64,000 bases of DNA from an uncultured Chitinophaga sp. (GCF_902168175.1 NZ_CABHOU010000025.1:248001-312000); one strand, 5' to 3'. Counted from the stretch's first letter, positions 27,011 to 37,039 are shown. The notes: generated by a model not told the origin, from the letters alone. Numbers and translations: made by a program.

Positions 27011-28519
27011 TTATGCCTTATTAATCTCTGTTATCAAATTTTCCATTCCCAGCAACTCCGAGGAAGTTACAATCGCACTCATCGTTACACCAAGAATACC
27101 ATGCAAGTTCAGGTTTTGCCCTGTAAGATACAAATTAGGTATCCGGGTACGGGGCGAAATGAGCGTACGCATGGGGTCACTACTATCTTTCAGGAAGCCA
27201 TACATACTGCCGTCGGCCGTACCCATATAGTCGCGGAACGACAATGGGGTGCCTACCGAGTAGGACTGTATGCACTCCCGGATGTTGGGATAAGTGTTTT
27301 CTAATATATCGATAATCTTTTCCGCCTTCTCCGTTTTAAACGCTTCATACCCGTCTCCCCGGTAACTTTCCTGCGATACGACATTGTAAGTATCGGCCCA
27401 GGGCGCCACTTCTTCTGCCCGCATGTACGACAAGGTGGAAATACCGTCCGCAAAGCCGTCATCGCGGCCATTGTTCTGGAAATACACGGCCACTGTGCCC
27501 GGCCAGGTATCCGGGGTATACTTCACGGCGGCCCATACATCATCCGACTGGTGCAGGTACAGGTTATAATTGAGATAGGGGAACGAGTCTGGTTTTAATA
27601 CGATGTTTACCATCAGCGCGGACACCGAGTTCTCCAACGTGTTTAAACGGCTTCGGTAGGCGCCACGGATCATATCGCTTTCTAATAAATCCAGCGTGCG
27701 GGCGGGGTGTACGTTGGATATGAAGTGTTTACCGCCAATTTGTTCGCCGCCGGCAATGGTTACATGTGTTACCACGCCACCTTCTTCTTTTATCTTCACC
27801 ACTTCTTTATGCCTTTCTACCACGCCCCCATTGTTTGTAATAATCCGCGCAAGGAACTTGGTTATTTGCGAACCACCGTTCACACAGCGCCACGAACTTT
27901 CGATGTAACTGTTCGTAATGAGCGCGTGTACGTAAAAAGGCGTGGTTTCCGCCACACCGGCATACAGGATATTATTACCGGCCAGCACCTGGCGCAGTTT
28001 TTTATTCTCCGTAAGACTATTAATGAAATAGTAAGTATTGATCGTCAGCACTCGCTCCTTCTCCTGTGCAATACCTGCCCGCAGATTGTACAGCGGAAAA
28101 CAACTGCACACATCTTTAATCGCCGCGCAATACTGTTGTATCGCGGCTTCTTCGTCCGGAAAGTATTCGAGTAATCCTTTGATGAAGCGATCGTAACCCT
28201 GCGCCAGTTTATACACCACCGGATCATTGTCGAAAATGATGTGATCGAAACCATCTTCGTCCAGCCGTTTGAGCTTCAGCTTATCCATGATGCCCAGGTA
28301 CTTAAATACCTGGTGCAGGTTCTGCCCTTCTTCCAATCCACCAATGTAATGCACACCACTGTCGAACAGTACCTTATCGCGGCTGAACGTTTGCAGGCAG
28401 CCACCGGCCTGTTTATTCTTTTCCAACACACAAACATGGAAGCCGTGTTTTGCGAGGATAGCCCCACAAACCAGGCCACCAAGGCCGCTACCGGTAATGA
28501 CTACGTCAAACGTGCGCAT
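27011..28519 (-). CDS. CrtI/phytoene-desaturase-like FAD oxidoreductase
   Basis: This is a 502-residue flavoprotein from the ATG at 28519; an ATG six codons upstream is possible. The N-terminal dinucleotide motif FDVVITGSGLGGLVCGAILA and GVHYIGGLEEG are typical of the carotenoid desaturase/isomerase and retinol saturase group. The C-terminal FAD contact region is PNLYLTGQNLNLHGILGV. It may desaturate, isomerise or saturate the polyene chain. It overlaps the end of the MMPL fusion gene by 14 bp, so translation is probably coupled. Substrate and direction are unknown. Confidence 0.78.
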   Translation of the reverse strand: MRTFDVVITGSGLGGLVCGAILAKHGFHVCVLEKNKQAGGCLQTFSRDKVLFDSGVHYIGGLEEGQNLHQVFKYLGIMDKLKLKRLDEDGFDHIIFDNDPVVYKLAQGYDRFIKGLLEYFPDEEAAIQQYCAAIKDVCSCFPLYNLRAGIAQEKERVLTINTYYFINSLTENKKLRQVLAGNNILYAGVAETTPFYVHALITNSYIESSWRCVNGGSQITKFLARIITNNGGVVERHKEVVKIKEEGGVVTHVTIAGGEQIGGKHFISNVHPARTLDLLESDMIRGAYRSRLNTLENSVSALMVNIVLKPDSFPYLNYNLYLHQSDDVWAAVKYTPDTWPGTVAVYFQNNGRDDGFADGISTLSYMRAEEVAPWADTYNVVSQESYRGDGYEAFKTEKAEKIIDILENTYPNIRECIQSYSVGTPLSFRDYMGTADGSMYGFLKDSSDPMRTLISPRTRIPNLYLTGQNLNLHGILGVTMSAIVTSSELLGMENLITEINKA

Positions 28520-31500
28520 GCTGGTGTTTAAGTACAAAAATGATATTAGACGTAAACTTCGTATTATCTATCTGTTCCAGCAACACGCCGTGTTTCGCCG
28601 CCAGTTCTTTAATAGTGGACGCTTTCAGGAACGATAATTCATTTTCTGTTTTATTAAAGCCGAACAACTTCGTAGAGAACAGTTCTGTAAGTTTAGTCCC
28701 CTTATGCCTTTCCTCCAGTTCCGCATTACCATCACGGATAATAATGATACCGTCCGGATTTAACTGTTGTATACATCGGGTGATTAGCAGCTCCTGCGCT
28801 TCAGGACGCAGGTAATGCAACACGTCGCTAATGATAAAGGCATCGTGTGGACCGAATGCGTAAGTGGTCGCATCGGCATGTATGAAGTTTACGTTGTCGT
28901 TACGCAGGTAGCAATGATTAGCAGTAGCGATCTTATCTTCATCATAATCCAGCCCTGTTACTTCCCTGCCCTTTTCTACCCAGTGCAGCATGTAACTCAG
29001 GAAACCGTATCCGCAGCCAATATCCAACACCTTACCCTGTTTAGGCACCAACTGGTTAAAGAGCTCGTAATTGTTTTCCATTTTGGTTTTGATACGCATG
29101 TACCATTCCAGCACGGGACCTTTGTAGATATAGTTGTAGATGAGCTGCTCCCTGAAGTAACGCGGCGTTTCGGTTTCACTGCGCAGGCTTTCATATTCCT
29201 TCTTAAAGTGACGGCTGATCGATTTCGTTCTTGCCGCATATCCCTCACCCCAGCTTTTATCTTCGTGTGAGATGCGTGGCAGGTACTTTACCGACACTGT
29301 TCCATCCTTCAGTAAAAAGTCGCTTTTCGACATGGTATACCCCGTGCCATGTATCAACACGGGCTGCACATCCAGTTGTAATTGCTCTGCCAGGTAAAAA
29401 GCACCTTTATGAAAGCGTTTGATAGTGCCGTCCGGCGAACGTGTGCCTTCCGGGTAAATCACGATGGAATATCCCTCCTGTACCTTCGTACGCAGTTTCT
29501 CCACGCTTCCCTCTGCACCCTCTGCCACCGGGTAATAATCTGCCATACGCACTACCGCTCCGAATACAGGCGACTTCCACACCCACTCGTTCGTTAACAG
29601 CACCACACGCGGGTTTAACATGGTCGACACCAATATATCCAGGAACGACTGGTGATTGCTGATAATTATCGCCGGCTTTTCTTTTGCATGTACCGGTTCA
29701 TTGATAATGCGTTTCTTAAAGTTGCCCATGATATACAACACCGACCAGGTGTACTTCGATAACAATACATGGTACAGGTATTTGATGCGCAAACTTTTCA
29801 CCGGGTTAAGGCGCAGGAATATCCAGCCGATAACCGTCATCAGCAGACTGCCGAATACGAAGTAACCCATGGAAAATACCGACTTCACCCAGCCATGCAG
29901 CGTCCAGGGGGCGCGGCCTTTCTTCACCCGGTTGGTGATGAGCCAGTTGAAAAAGAAGGGGATCATTACCTGCGAGATGAGTACTACGCAACTGATGCCG
30001 ATGATGGCGATAAGAGCGATGGAGCGCAACGAAGGATGTTCTGCAAATATCAACACGCCTAAACCAAGTATCGTAGTAATCGCTGAAAAGAAGATAGACG
30101 ATTTGAACGATGGTAAATGTTTGCTGCCGGAGCGGTATTCCTGCAACAATCCATCCATGGTAAATATGCTGTAATCATCACCCAAACCAAAAATGAAAGT
30201 GGAGAGGATGATATTGACGATATTAAATTTGATGCCAAACAAACCCATGATCCCTAAAATCCACACCCAGCTAAGCGCCATGGGAATAAAGGTGATAAGC
30301 GCGAGTTCTATTCGGCCGTAAGAAATTAGCAGCGCGAGAAACACGAGTGTGGCGGTCATCCAGGCAATGCTGTTAAACTCTTCCTGTATCAACTCTGCCA
30401 GGCGGTTGGCCGTGTATTGTTTGTCGAAAATAACGGTATGTTCTCTGCCGTCCAAAGCGGCGTATATTGCTGCCTTCTTAGCCGGGTCGGCCTTTAAGAT
30501 CGTTACGATAGAGGCGCTGCCTGGTTTCTCTGTAATAAAATCGCTCAGGAAGCCGGTTTGCATTAACCCGGATGCTTCCGGTTTTAATACTTCGTACTGT
30601 TTATTCAACAGGTTTTCGAAAGCGGCAAAGGCTTCCGGCTTAAACTTATATTCCGCAGCTTCCCGGTGAAGATCAGCCAGCAGTTGTTGTTTCTTTTCTT
30701 TAGTCCAGTAAGCATTCCAACGGTTGATGCGGATGCGTTGTTCTGCTTCAGAAAGCATCAGTCCATTTACGCCGGATACTTTTTTTACCGCCTGCTCTTT
30801 CGAAAGTTGGGCCAGCAAAGGTTCTATATCTTCGCGATGTTGCAATGCCTCATCGAGGTTTTTACCTTCGGAGATGAGATAGATATTTTGGGCAGTGTAC
30901 TGGTTGATGCGGTTCAGTTTGTCTTCAGCAACCTTTAACTTAGGCTGCATAAAGTTCATCCGCATCATATCACTTTCAAAACTTACTTTTCGCGCAGTGA
31001 AGAAAAATACTACTGTAAGCGCCAGGATGCCGTATACGAGGTACTTGTTACGTTCCGGCCTATATTCCGCCAGGCGGTCGATGATATTGTGCGACGCTTC
31101 GCCCACTTTCGGCTGTTTGCCTAAAACGATGAAATGCGGTAAAAAGATAAGCGAGAACAGCGCAGCGCCCACAAGACAAAAAGCAGCGAAAAGGCCAATA
31201 TCCTGCAACATCGGCGACTTTACGAACTGCAGGCAAAGGAAACCGCCGATGGTGGTCAGTCCGCCCACCGTCATCGGGATGGCGAGGTCTTTGATCACCT
31301 GGCGTATATCGGGCAAATGCCTGTAGTGATTGAAAATATGCAGTGAATAGTTAACCGCAATACCCAGCACCACGCATCCACCCCCTAAAGCAATGACAGA
31401 AATACTACCCTGCACCAGGTACACCACCGCGAGCGAAAACAGTGCGCCAAATACCACGGGCATCATTACTAATACAGGCGCCCGTTTACGGCGAAAGAAC

Positions 31501-32366
31501 AGGGCTATCAGTATGATCAGTAACACAACGGTGATGCCCTGCGTAAAGATCGTATCGTGGCGAAGCTGCTGCGCATTACCCACAGATACGGCCGTAGCGC
31601 CGAAGTACGACGCTTCTGTGCCCGGATATAATACCTGTAAACTGTCCAGCGATTTATCCAGTTCTTTTAAGAACAATGCATTTTTACCGGTAGCACCGGG
31701 AGGATTAGCCGGTGTAATAAAGATCATCAGGTGACGGTAATCTTTCGTCACCACAAAATTATCGTAGAGGTCAAACTGATCGTCGTACTGCAAGTGCATC
31801 AGCTTTTTTACGCCCAACCAGGAAATACCTACGGGGTCTTGCTGCACCATTTGTTTTAATACCAGTCCGGCAGGCGAGATCAGTGTATTGTAATTATTGG
31901 CCAGCGCCTCTTTCAGCATGGCAGGTGTGAGAAGCGTATCAATGCGGCCATAGTCCTGCGCTTCCAGGAACACAGGCAGGTTACTGCGGATAGTGCCCAT
32001 CAGTTCAAGCATAGCAGCATCTTCCGTCTGGGCCTGTAACGTTTTAATATAAGGTTCGAATACGGGCGACCGTAGCTGTTCGCTCAGTGAAGTGGCAAAC
32101 TCAGTCAGACTGTCTGGCGCGATGGATGCCGTTGTATCTTTCTGCGAAATGGTCACCACCAGTTTATCGGCAAACTTTGAGCTTTGCAGAAATTGCTGTA
32201 AACGATCGATCTTTTTATCGCGGGGGAGTATCCGGGTAATATCTTCCTCCAGCCGTATGCGTGAAGCAAAAAAAGCGGCCAGTGCAAAACTCAGTATGGT
32301 AAATAACCACAGTAAAGGTTTGCGCTTCTCAAAGAAGTTGTAGATCGATATAAAGAATATGCCCAT
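28506..32366 (-). CDS. MMPL/RND exporter fused to PlsC-type acyltransferase and SAM methyltransferase
   Basis: This 1286-residue fusion has an MMPL/RND-type transporter (about 1-870) with two membrane blocks and two large periplasmic loops; typical pieces are GGGCVVLGIAVNYSLHIFNHYRH and FIFGLGDDYSIFTMDG. A lysophosphatidate-acyltransferase domain follows, with the HX4D box in NHQSFLD (904-910) and YPEGTRS (971-977). The end is a class I methyltransferase with LDIGCGYGF (motif I, about 1114) and GLDYDEDKI. In related pigment clusters these activities are separate genes. The likely job is to acylate, methylate and move the lipidated aryl polyene across the inner membrane. It is one continuous frame with no internal stop. 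Confidence 0.85.
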   Translation of the reverse strand: MGIFFISIYNFFEKRKPLLWLFTILSFALAAFFASRIRLEEDITRILPRDKKIDRLQQFLQSSKFADKLVVTISQKDTTASIAPDSLTEFATSLSEQLRSPVFEPYIKTLQAQTEDAAMLELMGTIRSNLPVFLEAQDYGRIDTLLTPAMLKEALANNYNTLISPAGLVLKQMVQQDPVGISWLGVKKLMHLQYDDQFDLYDNFVVTKDYRHLMIFITPANPPGATGKNALFLKELDKSLDSLQVLYPGTEASYFGATAVSVGNAQQLRHDTIFTQGITVVLLIILIALFFRRKRAPVLVMMPVVFGALFSLAVVYLVQGSISVIALGGGCVVLGIAVNYSLHIFNHYRHLPDIRQVIKDLAIPMTVGGLTTIGGFLCLQFVKSPMLQDIGLFAAFCLVGAALFSLIFLPHFIVLGKQPKVGEASHNIIDRLAEYRPERNKYLVYGILALTVVFFFTARKVSFESDMMRMNFMQPKLKVAEDKLNRINQYTAQNIYLISEGKNLDEALQHREDIEPLLAQLSKEQAVKKVSGVNGLMLSEAEQRIRINRWNAYWTKEKKQQLLADLHREAAEYKFKPEAFAAFENLLNKQYEVLKPEASGLMQTGFLSDFITEKPGSASIVTILKADPAKKAAIYAALDGREHTVIFDKQYTANRLAELIQEEFNSIAWMTATLVFLALLISYGRIELALITFIPMALSWVWILGIMGLFGIKFNIVNIILSTFIFGLGDDYSIFTMDGLLQEYRSGSKHLPSFKSSIFFSAITTILGLGVLIFAEHPSLRSIALIAIIGISCVVLISQVMIPFFFNWLITNRVKKGRAPWTLHGWVKSVFSMGYFVFGSLLMTVIGWIFLRLNPVKSLRIKYLYHVLLSKYTWSVLYIMGNFKKRIINEPVHAKEKPAIIISNHQSFLDILVSTMLNPRVVLLTNEWVWKSPVFGAVVRMADYYPVAEGAEGSVEKLRTKVQEGYSIVIYPEGTRSPDGTIKRFHKGAFYLAEQLQLDVQPVLIHGTGYTMSKSDFLLKDGTVSVKYLPRISHEDKSWGEGYAARTKSISRHFKKEYESLRSETETPRYFREQLIYNYIYKGPVLEWYMRIKTKMENNYELFNQLVPKQGKVLDIGCGYGFLSYMLHWVEKGREVTGLDYDEDKIATANHCYLRNDNVNFIHADATTYAFGPHDAFIISDVLHYLRPEAQELLITRCIQQLNPDGIIIIRDGNAELEERHKGTKLTELFSTKLFGFNKTENELSFLKASTIKELAAKHGVLLEQIDNTKFTSNIIFVLKHQHAHV

Positions 32367-32396
32367 AAATAATTTAACAACAAATATTAACAGCCG

Positions 32397-33602
32397 CTAT
32401 TTTACCTGCTCCTGCCTGGCCACGCCCCTGCGGAACACGGCAAACAGTACCCAGGTAAACAATCCACTCACAACACCCGCTACAATGGCCAGCGTAATGC
32501 TGCCATAGATGTATTGTACCAGGTTCATTTTTATATTCTCCAGCGACAGGCCTTTGTGAAACAAAAGCAATGTCGCATCCTCTCCTACCCAAATTCTTCC
32601 CATCAAAAAACTAAGGAACACGATGAAGGGGATCATTGGCGGAATACTGATGTTGGCCGCAATAATCACCAATCCCTTATTTAACCGCATCCAGGCGGCT
32701 AATAATAACGCTACCAACATCTGGAAACCCCATATCGGCACAATGCCCATAAACACGCCAAATCCTACGGAAAAGGCCTTTTTCGCGTTCGACTCCTCCC
32801 GGTTCAGCAAATGATCTTCCAGGAACTGCCGGCGATTTTCCCGTTTCAGTATATAACGGATAAAATCGCGTGGTTTGATATAAAAGAAACTGATTAGCAC
32901 CAATACCGTATTGAGAATAGTAATACGGGTGATGTCCATAACAGGACGGAAATGCGTAATACGCTCGCCTTTCGGCGGATAATATACTTTGATCGGCGTC
33001 CATTCCACCTTAATCCCGCTCCAGGCCGCACGCACCATTACGTCCACTTCAAACTCATACTTGTTGCACACCGAACGTATGTTGCCGATTTTATGCACGG
33101 GGTATAAGCGGAAACCACTTTGCGTGTCTGGCGCTTTAATACCGGTTTCCACATAAAACCAGAAGTTGGAAAACTTGTTCGCATTGGTGTTTTTGCCGGG
33201 CATGTTTTCCTGTTGCAGGTTACGCGCGCCGATCACCAGCGCATCGTTGCCTTCGTCCAGCTTATCCAGGAAAACCGGCAGATCACTTGCAAAGTGCTGA
33301 CCATCGGAGTCCATGGTAATTACATGCCGGTAGCCCTGTTGCAGTGCGTAACGGAAACCTTTGCGAAGCGCATAACCTTTGCCACGGTTGGGCGTGTAAG
33401 CAACTACCTGTAACTGGGGGAATTCCTCCAGCACTTTTGCGGTAGCGTCTGTAGCGCCATCGCTTACTACTACCAGGTGACGGGTATAGGTTAATACGGA
33501 ACGGATAACTTCACCAAGGGTGGTGGCATTGTTGTAGGTAGGGATGAGCACACAGGCGTTGTGAGCTTCAAAACGGGCGTCGTATATAGGTGGCTGTTGC
33601 AT
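32397..33602 (-). CDS. GT2 glycosyltransferase fused to DUF2062 membrane domain
   Basis: This is a 401-residue protein. Residues 15-240 form a family 2 glycosyltransferase of the dolichol-phosphate mannosyltransferase type (VLIPTYNNATTLGEV; the catalytic metal motif DSDGQH at 98-103; APDTQSGFRLYP). A hydrophobic link (about 226-242) leads to a DUF2062 domain (about 260-395, with GVFMGIVPIWGFQML and two further helices). It sits in the pigment operon next to the dehydratase and MMPL genes. It may glycosylate the lipid or aryl part of the product, or prime a lipid carrier. GT2-DUF2062 fusions also exist outside pigment clusters. Confidence 0.82.
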   Translation of the reverse strand: MQQPPIYDARFEAHNACVLIPTYNNATTLGEVIRSVLTYTRHLVVVSDGATDATAKVLEEFPQLQVVAYTPNRGKGYALRKGFRYALQQGYRHVITMDSDGQHFASDLPVFLDKLDEGNDALVIGARNLQQENMPGKNTNANKFSNFWFYVETGIKAPDTQSGFRLYPVHKIGNIRSVCNKYEFEVDVMVRAAWSGIKVEWTPIKVYYPPKGERITHFRPVMDITRITILNTVLVLISFFYIKPRDFIRYILKRENRRQFLEDHLLNREESNAKKAFSVGFGVFMGIVPIWGFQMLVALLLAAWMRLNKGLVIIAANISIPPMIPFIVFLSFLMGRIWVGEDATLLLFHKGLSLENIKMNLVQYIYGSITLAIVAGVVSGLFTWVLFAVFRRGVARQEQVK

Positions 33603-33617
33603 TATCTGATTAACTAC

Positions 33618-33992
33618 TCAGGCGGATTTAACATTGAAAAGTCCCTGGAACTTCAGGAACGTTACCTCACCGCTTTTTATCACGGCCGTTACTTTAATAT
33701 CCTCTGTTTCCTGCAGCACATACTTAATTTCCACGTCTACTTCCGGCTGCTTCGTCGGATCTATCATGTTCAGGAACTTCATGTTGGCCGACTTGCGGAT
33801 CATCACGTCCTTACTCAGCGCGCTGCCCAGTATTTCCTGTACGGTTTGCATCATACAAACACCCGGCACTACCGGCTGCCCGGGAAAGTGACCTTCGAAT
33901 ACGGGGTGAGCGGCGTTCCAGGTGATAGTGGTATTAACGACTTCGCCTGTTTGCTCCTGCTGTTTTACGGTGTAAAGTTTTCCTGCTAACAT
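33618..33992 (-). CDS. FabA/FabZ-like hot-dog dehydratase, catalytic Glu replaced by Gln
   Basis: This is a 124-residue single hot-dog protein. The FabZ signature GHFPGQPVVPGV keeps the catalytic His35. The position of the catalytic Glu (GVLxxE in FabZ) is Gln49 in GVCMMQTVQ. It should dehydrate 3-hydroxyacyl-ACP to give the conjugated chain, but a homodimer would lack the acid residue. The second hot-dog protein of this cluster (43783-44211) shows the opposite loss, so the two may form a composite heterodimer. It shares one base with the upstream lipoprotein gene. Confidence 0.82.
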   Translation of the reverse strand: MLAGKLYTVKQQEQTGEVVNTTITWNAAHPVFEGHFPGQPVVPGVCMMQTVQEILGSALSKDVMIRKSANMKFLNMIDPTKQPEVDVEIKYVLQETEDIKVTAVIKSGEVTFLKFQGLFNVKSA

Positions 33993-34615
33993 TATTTTTT
34001 AACTCGTTGTGATGAGATATTAAATTTGAATTTGCGGTGCGCTATGTCTATCGAATCCGGAATGCCTTCATGGTAGTCCTTCATCCATAAATCTACAACC
34101 GGTTTCCGTTTCGAGCCATTCTCCACTTTAACCAATTCGCTGCAATCTTTTGTAGTGATGTAATACACCGCACCTTTATCCAATGGTACTTTCACGTATT
34201 GCTGCCCTTCACGTTCGAGTACTGCTGCTTTCGAAAAATCGTATCGCATCAGCAGCATTTCAAAATCTTTACGTAGGGTTTTTACTACGGCCTTTTTATC
34301 CATCTTCGCCATGACGTAGTGCTTTGTAAAACCTCCGCTGCTATCAAAACCAAAGTCGAAGAACTTAAAACCCATCTCGTTGGTAAACACGATCCGCATG
34401 CTGCTGTCTTCCATCTTTTTAAAAAGCAGTAAACCACTGAAGTGATTACTCAACACATCTACCTGCGTATTGTATATCACGGTGCCATTGTACTGTGGGC
34501 GGAACTGCTCCACACAATGTGCATTGCCGGTGGTGCGCTGCAGACCTTTGTAGGCAGATGTGCAGCCGCTCAACAGGCCAATAACGAGCAGACTATTTAA
34601 CAGCAAATACTTCAT
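33992..34615 (-). CDS. Uncharacterised outer-membrane lipoprotein of the pigment cluster
   Basis: This 207-residue lipoprotein has a signal peptide ending in the lipobox LLSGC (Cys18). The rest is beta-rich (NGTVIYNTQVDVLSNHFSGLLLFKK; SMRIVFTNEMGFKFFDFGF), somewhat like a LolB-type half-barrel, but I do not recognise a named family. It overlaps the LolA-like gene by 23 bp. A LolA/LolB-like pair would carry a lipid-linked pigment through the periplasm and insert it in the outer membrane. That is inference from position and secondary-structure feel. Confidence 0.6.
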   Translation of the reverse strand: MKYLLLNSLLVIGLLSGCTSAYKGLQRTTGNAHCVEQFRPQYNGTVIYNTQVDVLSNHFSGLLLFKKMEDSSMRIVFTNEMGFKFFDFGFDSSGGFTKHYVMAKMDKKAVVKTLRKDFEMLLMRYDFSKAAVLEREGQQYVKVPLDKGAVYYITTKDCSELVKVENGSKRKPVVDLWMKDYHEGIPDSIDIAHRKFKFNISSQRVKK

Positions 34616-35225
34616 CGCCGATGTTTACGTTCACTTCTTTATTCACAAAGCTCATTACCGTATCGTCGCCGCCCGATTCCTGCATCTGTAATTTTGTTAC
34701 GGAGTAATCTTTCTTATCTACCCACAACACTATCTTTTTAAAATACTCTTTTATTACTTTAGATACCGGTGTCATTTCCAGTTGATAAAACTGGTTGTTC
34801 TCAAACACCTTTGTGCTGAAGTCGGGATTGTTCAACACATTACCCTGCACACAATCGGCCGTTATTTTACTCACCTGCTGAAATACCTTGCTCGATTTAG
34901 ACGAGATGCGGTTCTCTTTCTGGCTGTCTTTTGTTTTAATGTCTTTGCCGTTAATGATCACAAGATAATAGGAAGGCTGCTGGTATTCCATTCTCACCTT
35001 ATCTTCTTTTTTGAACCAGAACTTTCCTTTACTGGTGATCTTTTCGCTGAGCATGCTCAGGTTTTTCTCCTGCACAAAATCGCTCTTGATCGTTTTGGTG
35101 TTTTGCGAAGTTTTCGAGAACTGTTGTTTAAACTGTTCGGGGTTAGCCACAGGTTTAAAGCCCGGACTTTGCGCAAAGGCCATCACATTCATCAAACAGC
35201 AGCAAATAAATATCCATTTACGCAT
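34593..35225 (-). CDS. LolA-family periplasmic carrier
   Basis: This is a 210-residue exported protein (signal peptide about 1-18, cleavage near AFA-Q). It has the LolA pattern: TIKSDFVQEKNLSMLSEKITSKGKF, YQQPSYYLVIINGK and VDKKDYSVTKLQMQESGGDDTVM. LolA proteins shield hydrophobic cargo in the periplasm. The specialised copies found in aryl-polyene clusters are thought to carry the pigment or its lipid. It overlaps its neighbours on both sides (8 and 23 bp), so expression is coupled to the pigment genes. Confidence 0.82.
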   Translation of the reverse strand: MRKWIFICCCLMNVMAFAQSPGFKPVANPEQFKQQFSKTSQNTKTIKSDFVQEKNLSMLSEKITSKGKFWFKKEDKVRMEYQQPSYYLVIINGKDIKTKDSQKENRISSKSSKVFQQVSKITADCVQGNVLNNPDFSTKVFENNQFYQLEMTPVSKVIKEYFKKIVLWVDKKDYSVTKLQMQESGGDDTVMSFVNKEVNVNIGDEVFAVK

Positions 35226-35994
35226 ATGCGGGTATATTTAACATTTTATCGATCCTGACAATAGAAAACCCTTTATCACGCAGGGTTTTAATCAATTCAG
35301 GCAATATCTGTACCGTAATACGGCAGGTATCGTGAAACAGGAAAACATCGCCCGGATTTACCTTATACAGCACTCGCCTTAACAGTTCGTCTTCTTTCTT
35401 CAAAACCGTGTCCAGCGAGCGTATGCTCCAGCCTACCGTGGTATAACCGCCCTGGCGTATGGCTTTTGCCAGCGACGGGTTGGTTACGCCATAAGGCGGG
35501 CGAAATAATTTAGGCTGAAGACCAATGGCGTTTTCAATAGCCGCATCGGCCAGGCGCATGTCGTACAACATTTTGGCGGGCGTAAACAAATCGAACCAGA
35601 AATGATGCGAATTGCTATGGTTCCCGATTACGTGCCCTTCGGCATGCAGCCGTTTCAACAGTTCCGGATTTTCGGCCGCACGATATCCTATACAAAAAAA
35701 AGCTGCAGGCACCTGGTGCTGCTGCAGTATATCAAGTATTTCAGGCGTATACGCTTCCGCCGGTCCATCATCAAACGATATAGCCACCACCTTATCCCGG
35801 GTAACCCCCTTATTAAGCACCGGCGTAAAAAAGCTAAGCGAAATATCGGTAGCACCCCAGGCTAGTATAGCGGTGAGGCATACCAGCATCATCATCCATA
35901 CCCACCAGTGTACCGGACCATCCATAAAATGCACCACCATGGCGATACAAAAGGCCGCAGCAAACAAAATGCGTATGGTATTGAACTTTAGCAT
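35218..35994 (-). CDS. Membrane-anchored polysaccharide deacetylase (CE4/NodB)
   Basis: This 258-residue protein has two N-terminal membrane helices (about 8-24 and 32-50) and then a NodB homology domain. The motifs are SFDDGP (Asp75, Asp76), HSNSH (His126, His130 metal ligands), RPPYG and LFHDT near the C-terminus. It removes N- or O-acetyl groups from a saccharide, probably at the periplasmic face. With the GT2 gene in the same operon it could process a sugar attached to the pigment or its carrier lipid. The substrate is unknown. Confidence 0.85.
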   Translation of the reverse strand: MLKFNTIRILFAAAFCIAMVVHFMDGPVHWWVWMMMLVCLTAILAWGATDISLSFFTPVLNKGVTRDKVVAISFDDGPAEAYTPEILDILQQHQVPAAFFCIGYRAAENPELLKRLHAEGHVIGNHSNSHHFWFDLFTPAKMLYDMRLADAAIENAIGLQPKLFRPPYGVTNPSLAKAIRQGGYTTVGWSIRSLDTVLKKEDELLRRVLYKVNPGDVFLFHDTCRITVQILPELIKTLRDKGFSIVRIDKMLNIPAYA

Positions 35995-37034
35995 GCCTTT
36001 AAGAGCAGCAGCGAATAGTGCGTGCCCTGGTACTGGTTAATGATTAATACATTTTTAATAGCAGATGGGGCCGTACCGCTTAACAACACCGCTTCCGGTA
36101 CCTGCTGTGTGCGAATGATGTTATGCCCTAGCCAGGTAGCAAATGCCGATGCAGTAGGATATTCACCGCTCAGGTGTTTAAACCCTGCAATCGCCTTTCC
36201 GGGGAACAACTTACGTTCCAGCGCACCCATCACCATATCTTCGTCCGCATTGCCGCTACGCCCGGATATGACTACATCCGGCATCACATCTCCTAAATAT
36301 TCTTTTATAAAGACCGCTGTTTCGACAGCCCCCGAAGGTTTATAAAGTGTAGCCGGTGTTTGCATTTCGGTTACTGCATTTCCCTTTTCCGAACTTAATA
36401 CGAAAAAAGCCGACCCTTCCCCATTAATAGTACCCTCGCCCGGCGTTTGTAACAAGTCAGCACTGTTGCTAATACTGTTGCGGAACAAACCGAAGCGTGA
36501 AAGTATGGTATGACTGTGATCGGTAATTTCATCGAGGCCGCCAGTGAGTATATGTTTGGCGTTACCTTCCTGTAATATCATCATACTGTCGAGCAGCGCG
36601 TTCTCGAATGAAAAAGCGCGGTGTACGAACGTATTGTTGTAAGCGTGGCAACCCAGCATCAGTGCTATCTGGCCCGCTACTGTATTATGTGTGCTTTGTA
36701 TAAACGCAGTAGGTGTAAGCATTTCCTCCTGCTGTGTCACCATTTTATTTAGGAACACGCTGGTATCGGCCAGGCAGCCGTAAGCGGTGCCGGTGATAAT
36801 GGCATCGGGCATGGTAATGCCGGCATCCTGTAAGCTAAGCTGTGAAGCACCTACGCCCATCTTAATTACCCGGCTCATACGGCGGATCATTTTAATATCG
36901 ATCCACTGTTTGTAATCGGGGTCGGCTACTGCCAGGCGGTTACCTTCGTACGACTTCACACTTTCCAGGAACGGGCCACCAGCCGCAGTTTCCTGCGGAG
37001 ATATACAACCAGCTCCTTGTATGTATGCTTTCAT
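35988..37034 (-). CDS. Catalytically dead ketosynthase-like protein (chain-length-factor type)
   Basis: This 348-residue thiolase-fold protein is related to ketosynthases but has lost the catalytic triad. The nucleophile Cys is Ala140 (VHRAFSFENAL), the HGTGT histidine region reads VISGRSGNADED, and the KSxxGH histidine region reads KHLSGEYPTAS. It overlaps the deacetylase gene by 7 bp and lies 5 bp after an intact ketosynthase. This matches a KS/chain-length-factor pair, as described for the ApeO-ApeC enzymes of aryl-polyene synthesis, where the dead subunit helps set chain length. The fold is supported; the pairing is inferred from adjacency. Confidence 0.8.
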   Translation of the reverse strand: MKAYIQGAGCISPQETAAGGPFLESVKSYEGNRLAVADPDYKQWIDIKMIRRMSRVIKMGVGASQLSLQDAGITMPDAIITGTAYGCLADTSVFLNKMVTQQEEMLTPTAFIQSTHNTVAGQIALMLGCHAYNNTFVHRAFSFENALLDSMMILQEGNAKHILTGGLDEITDHSHTILSRFGLFRNSISNSADLLQTPGEGTINGEGSAFFVLSSEKGNAVTEMQTPATLYKPSGAVETAVFIKEYLGDVMPDVVISGRSGNADEDMVMGALERKLFPGKAIAGFKHLSGEYPTASAFATWLGHNIIRTQQVPEAVLLSGTAPSAIKNVLIINQYQGTHYSLLLLKAC

Positions 37035-37039
37035 TCCTA

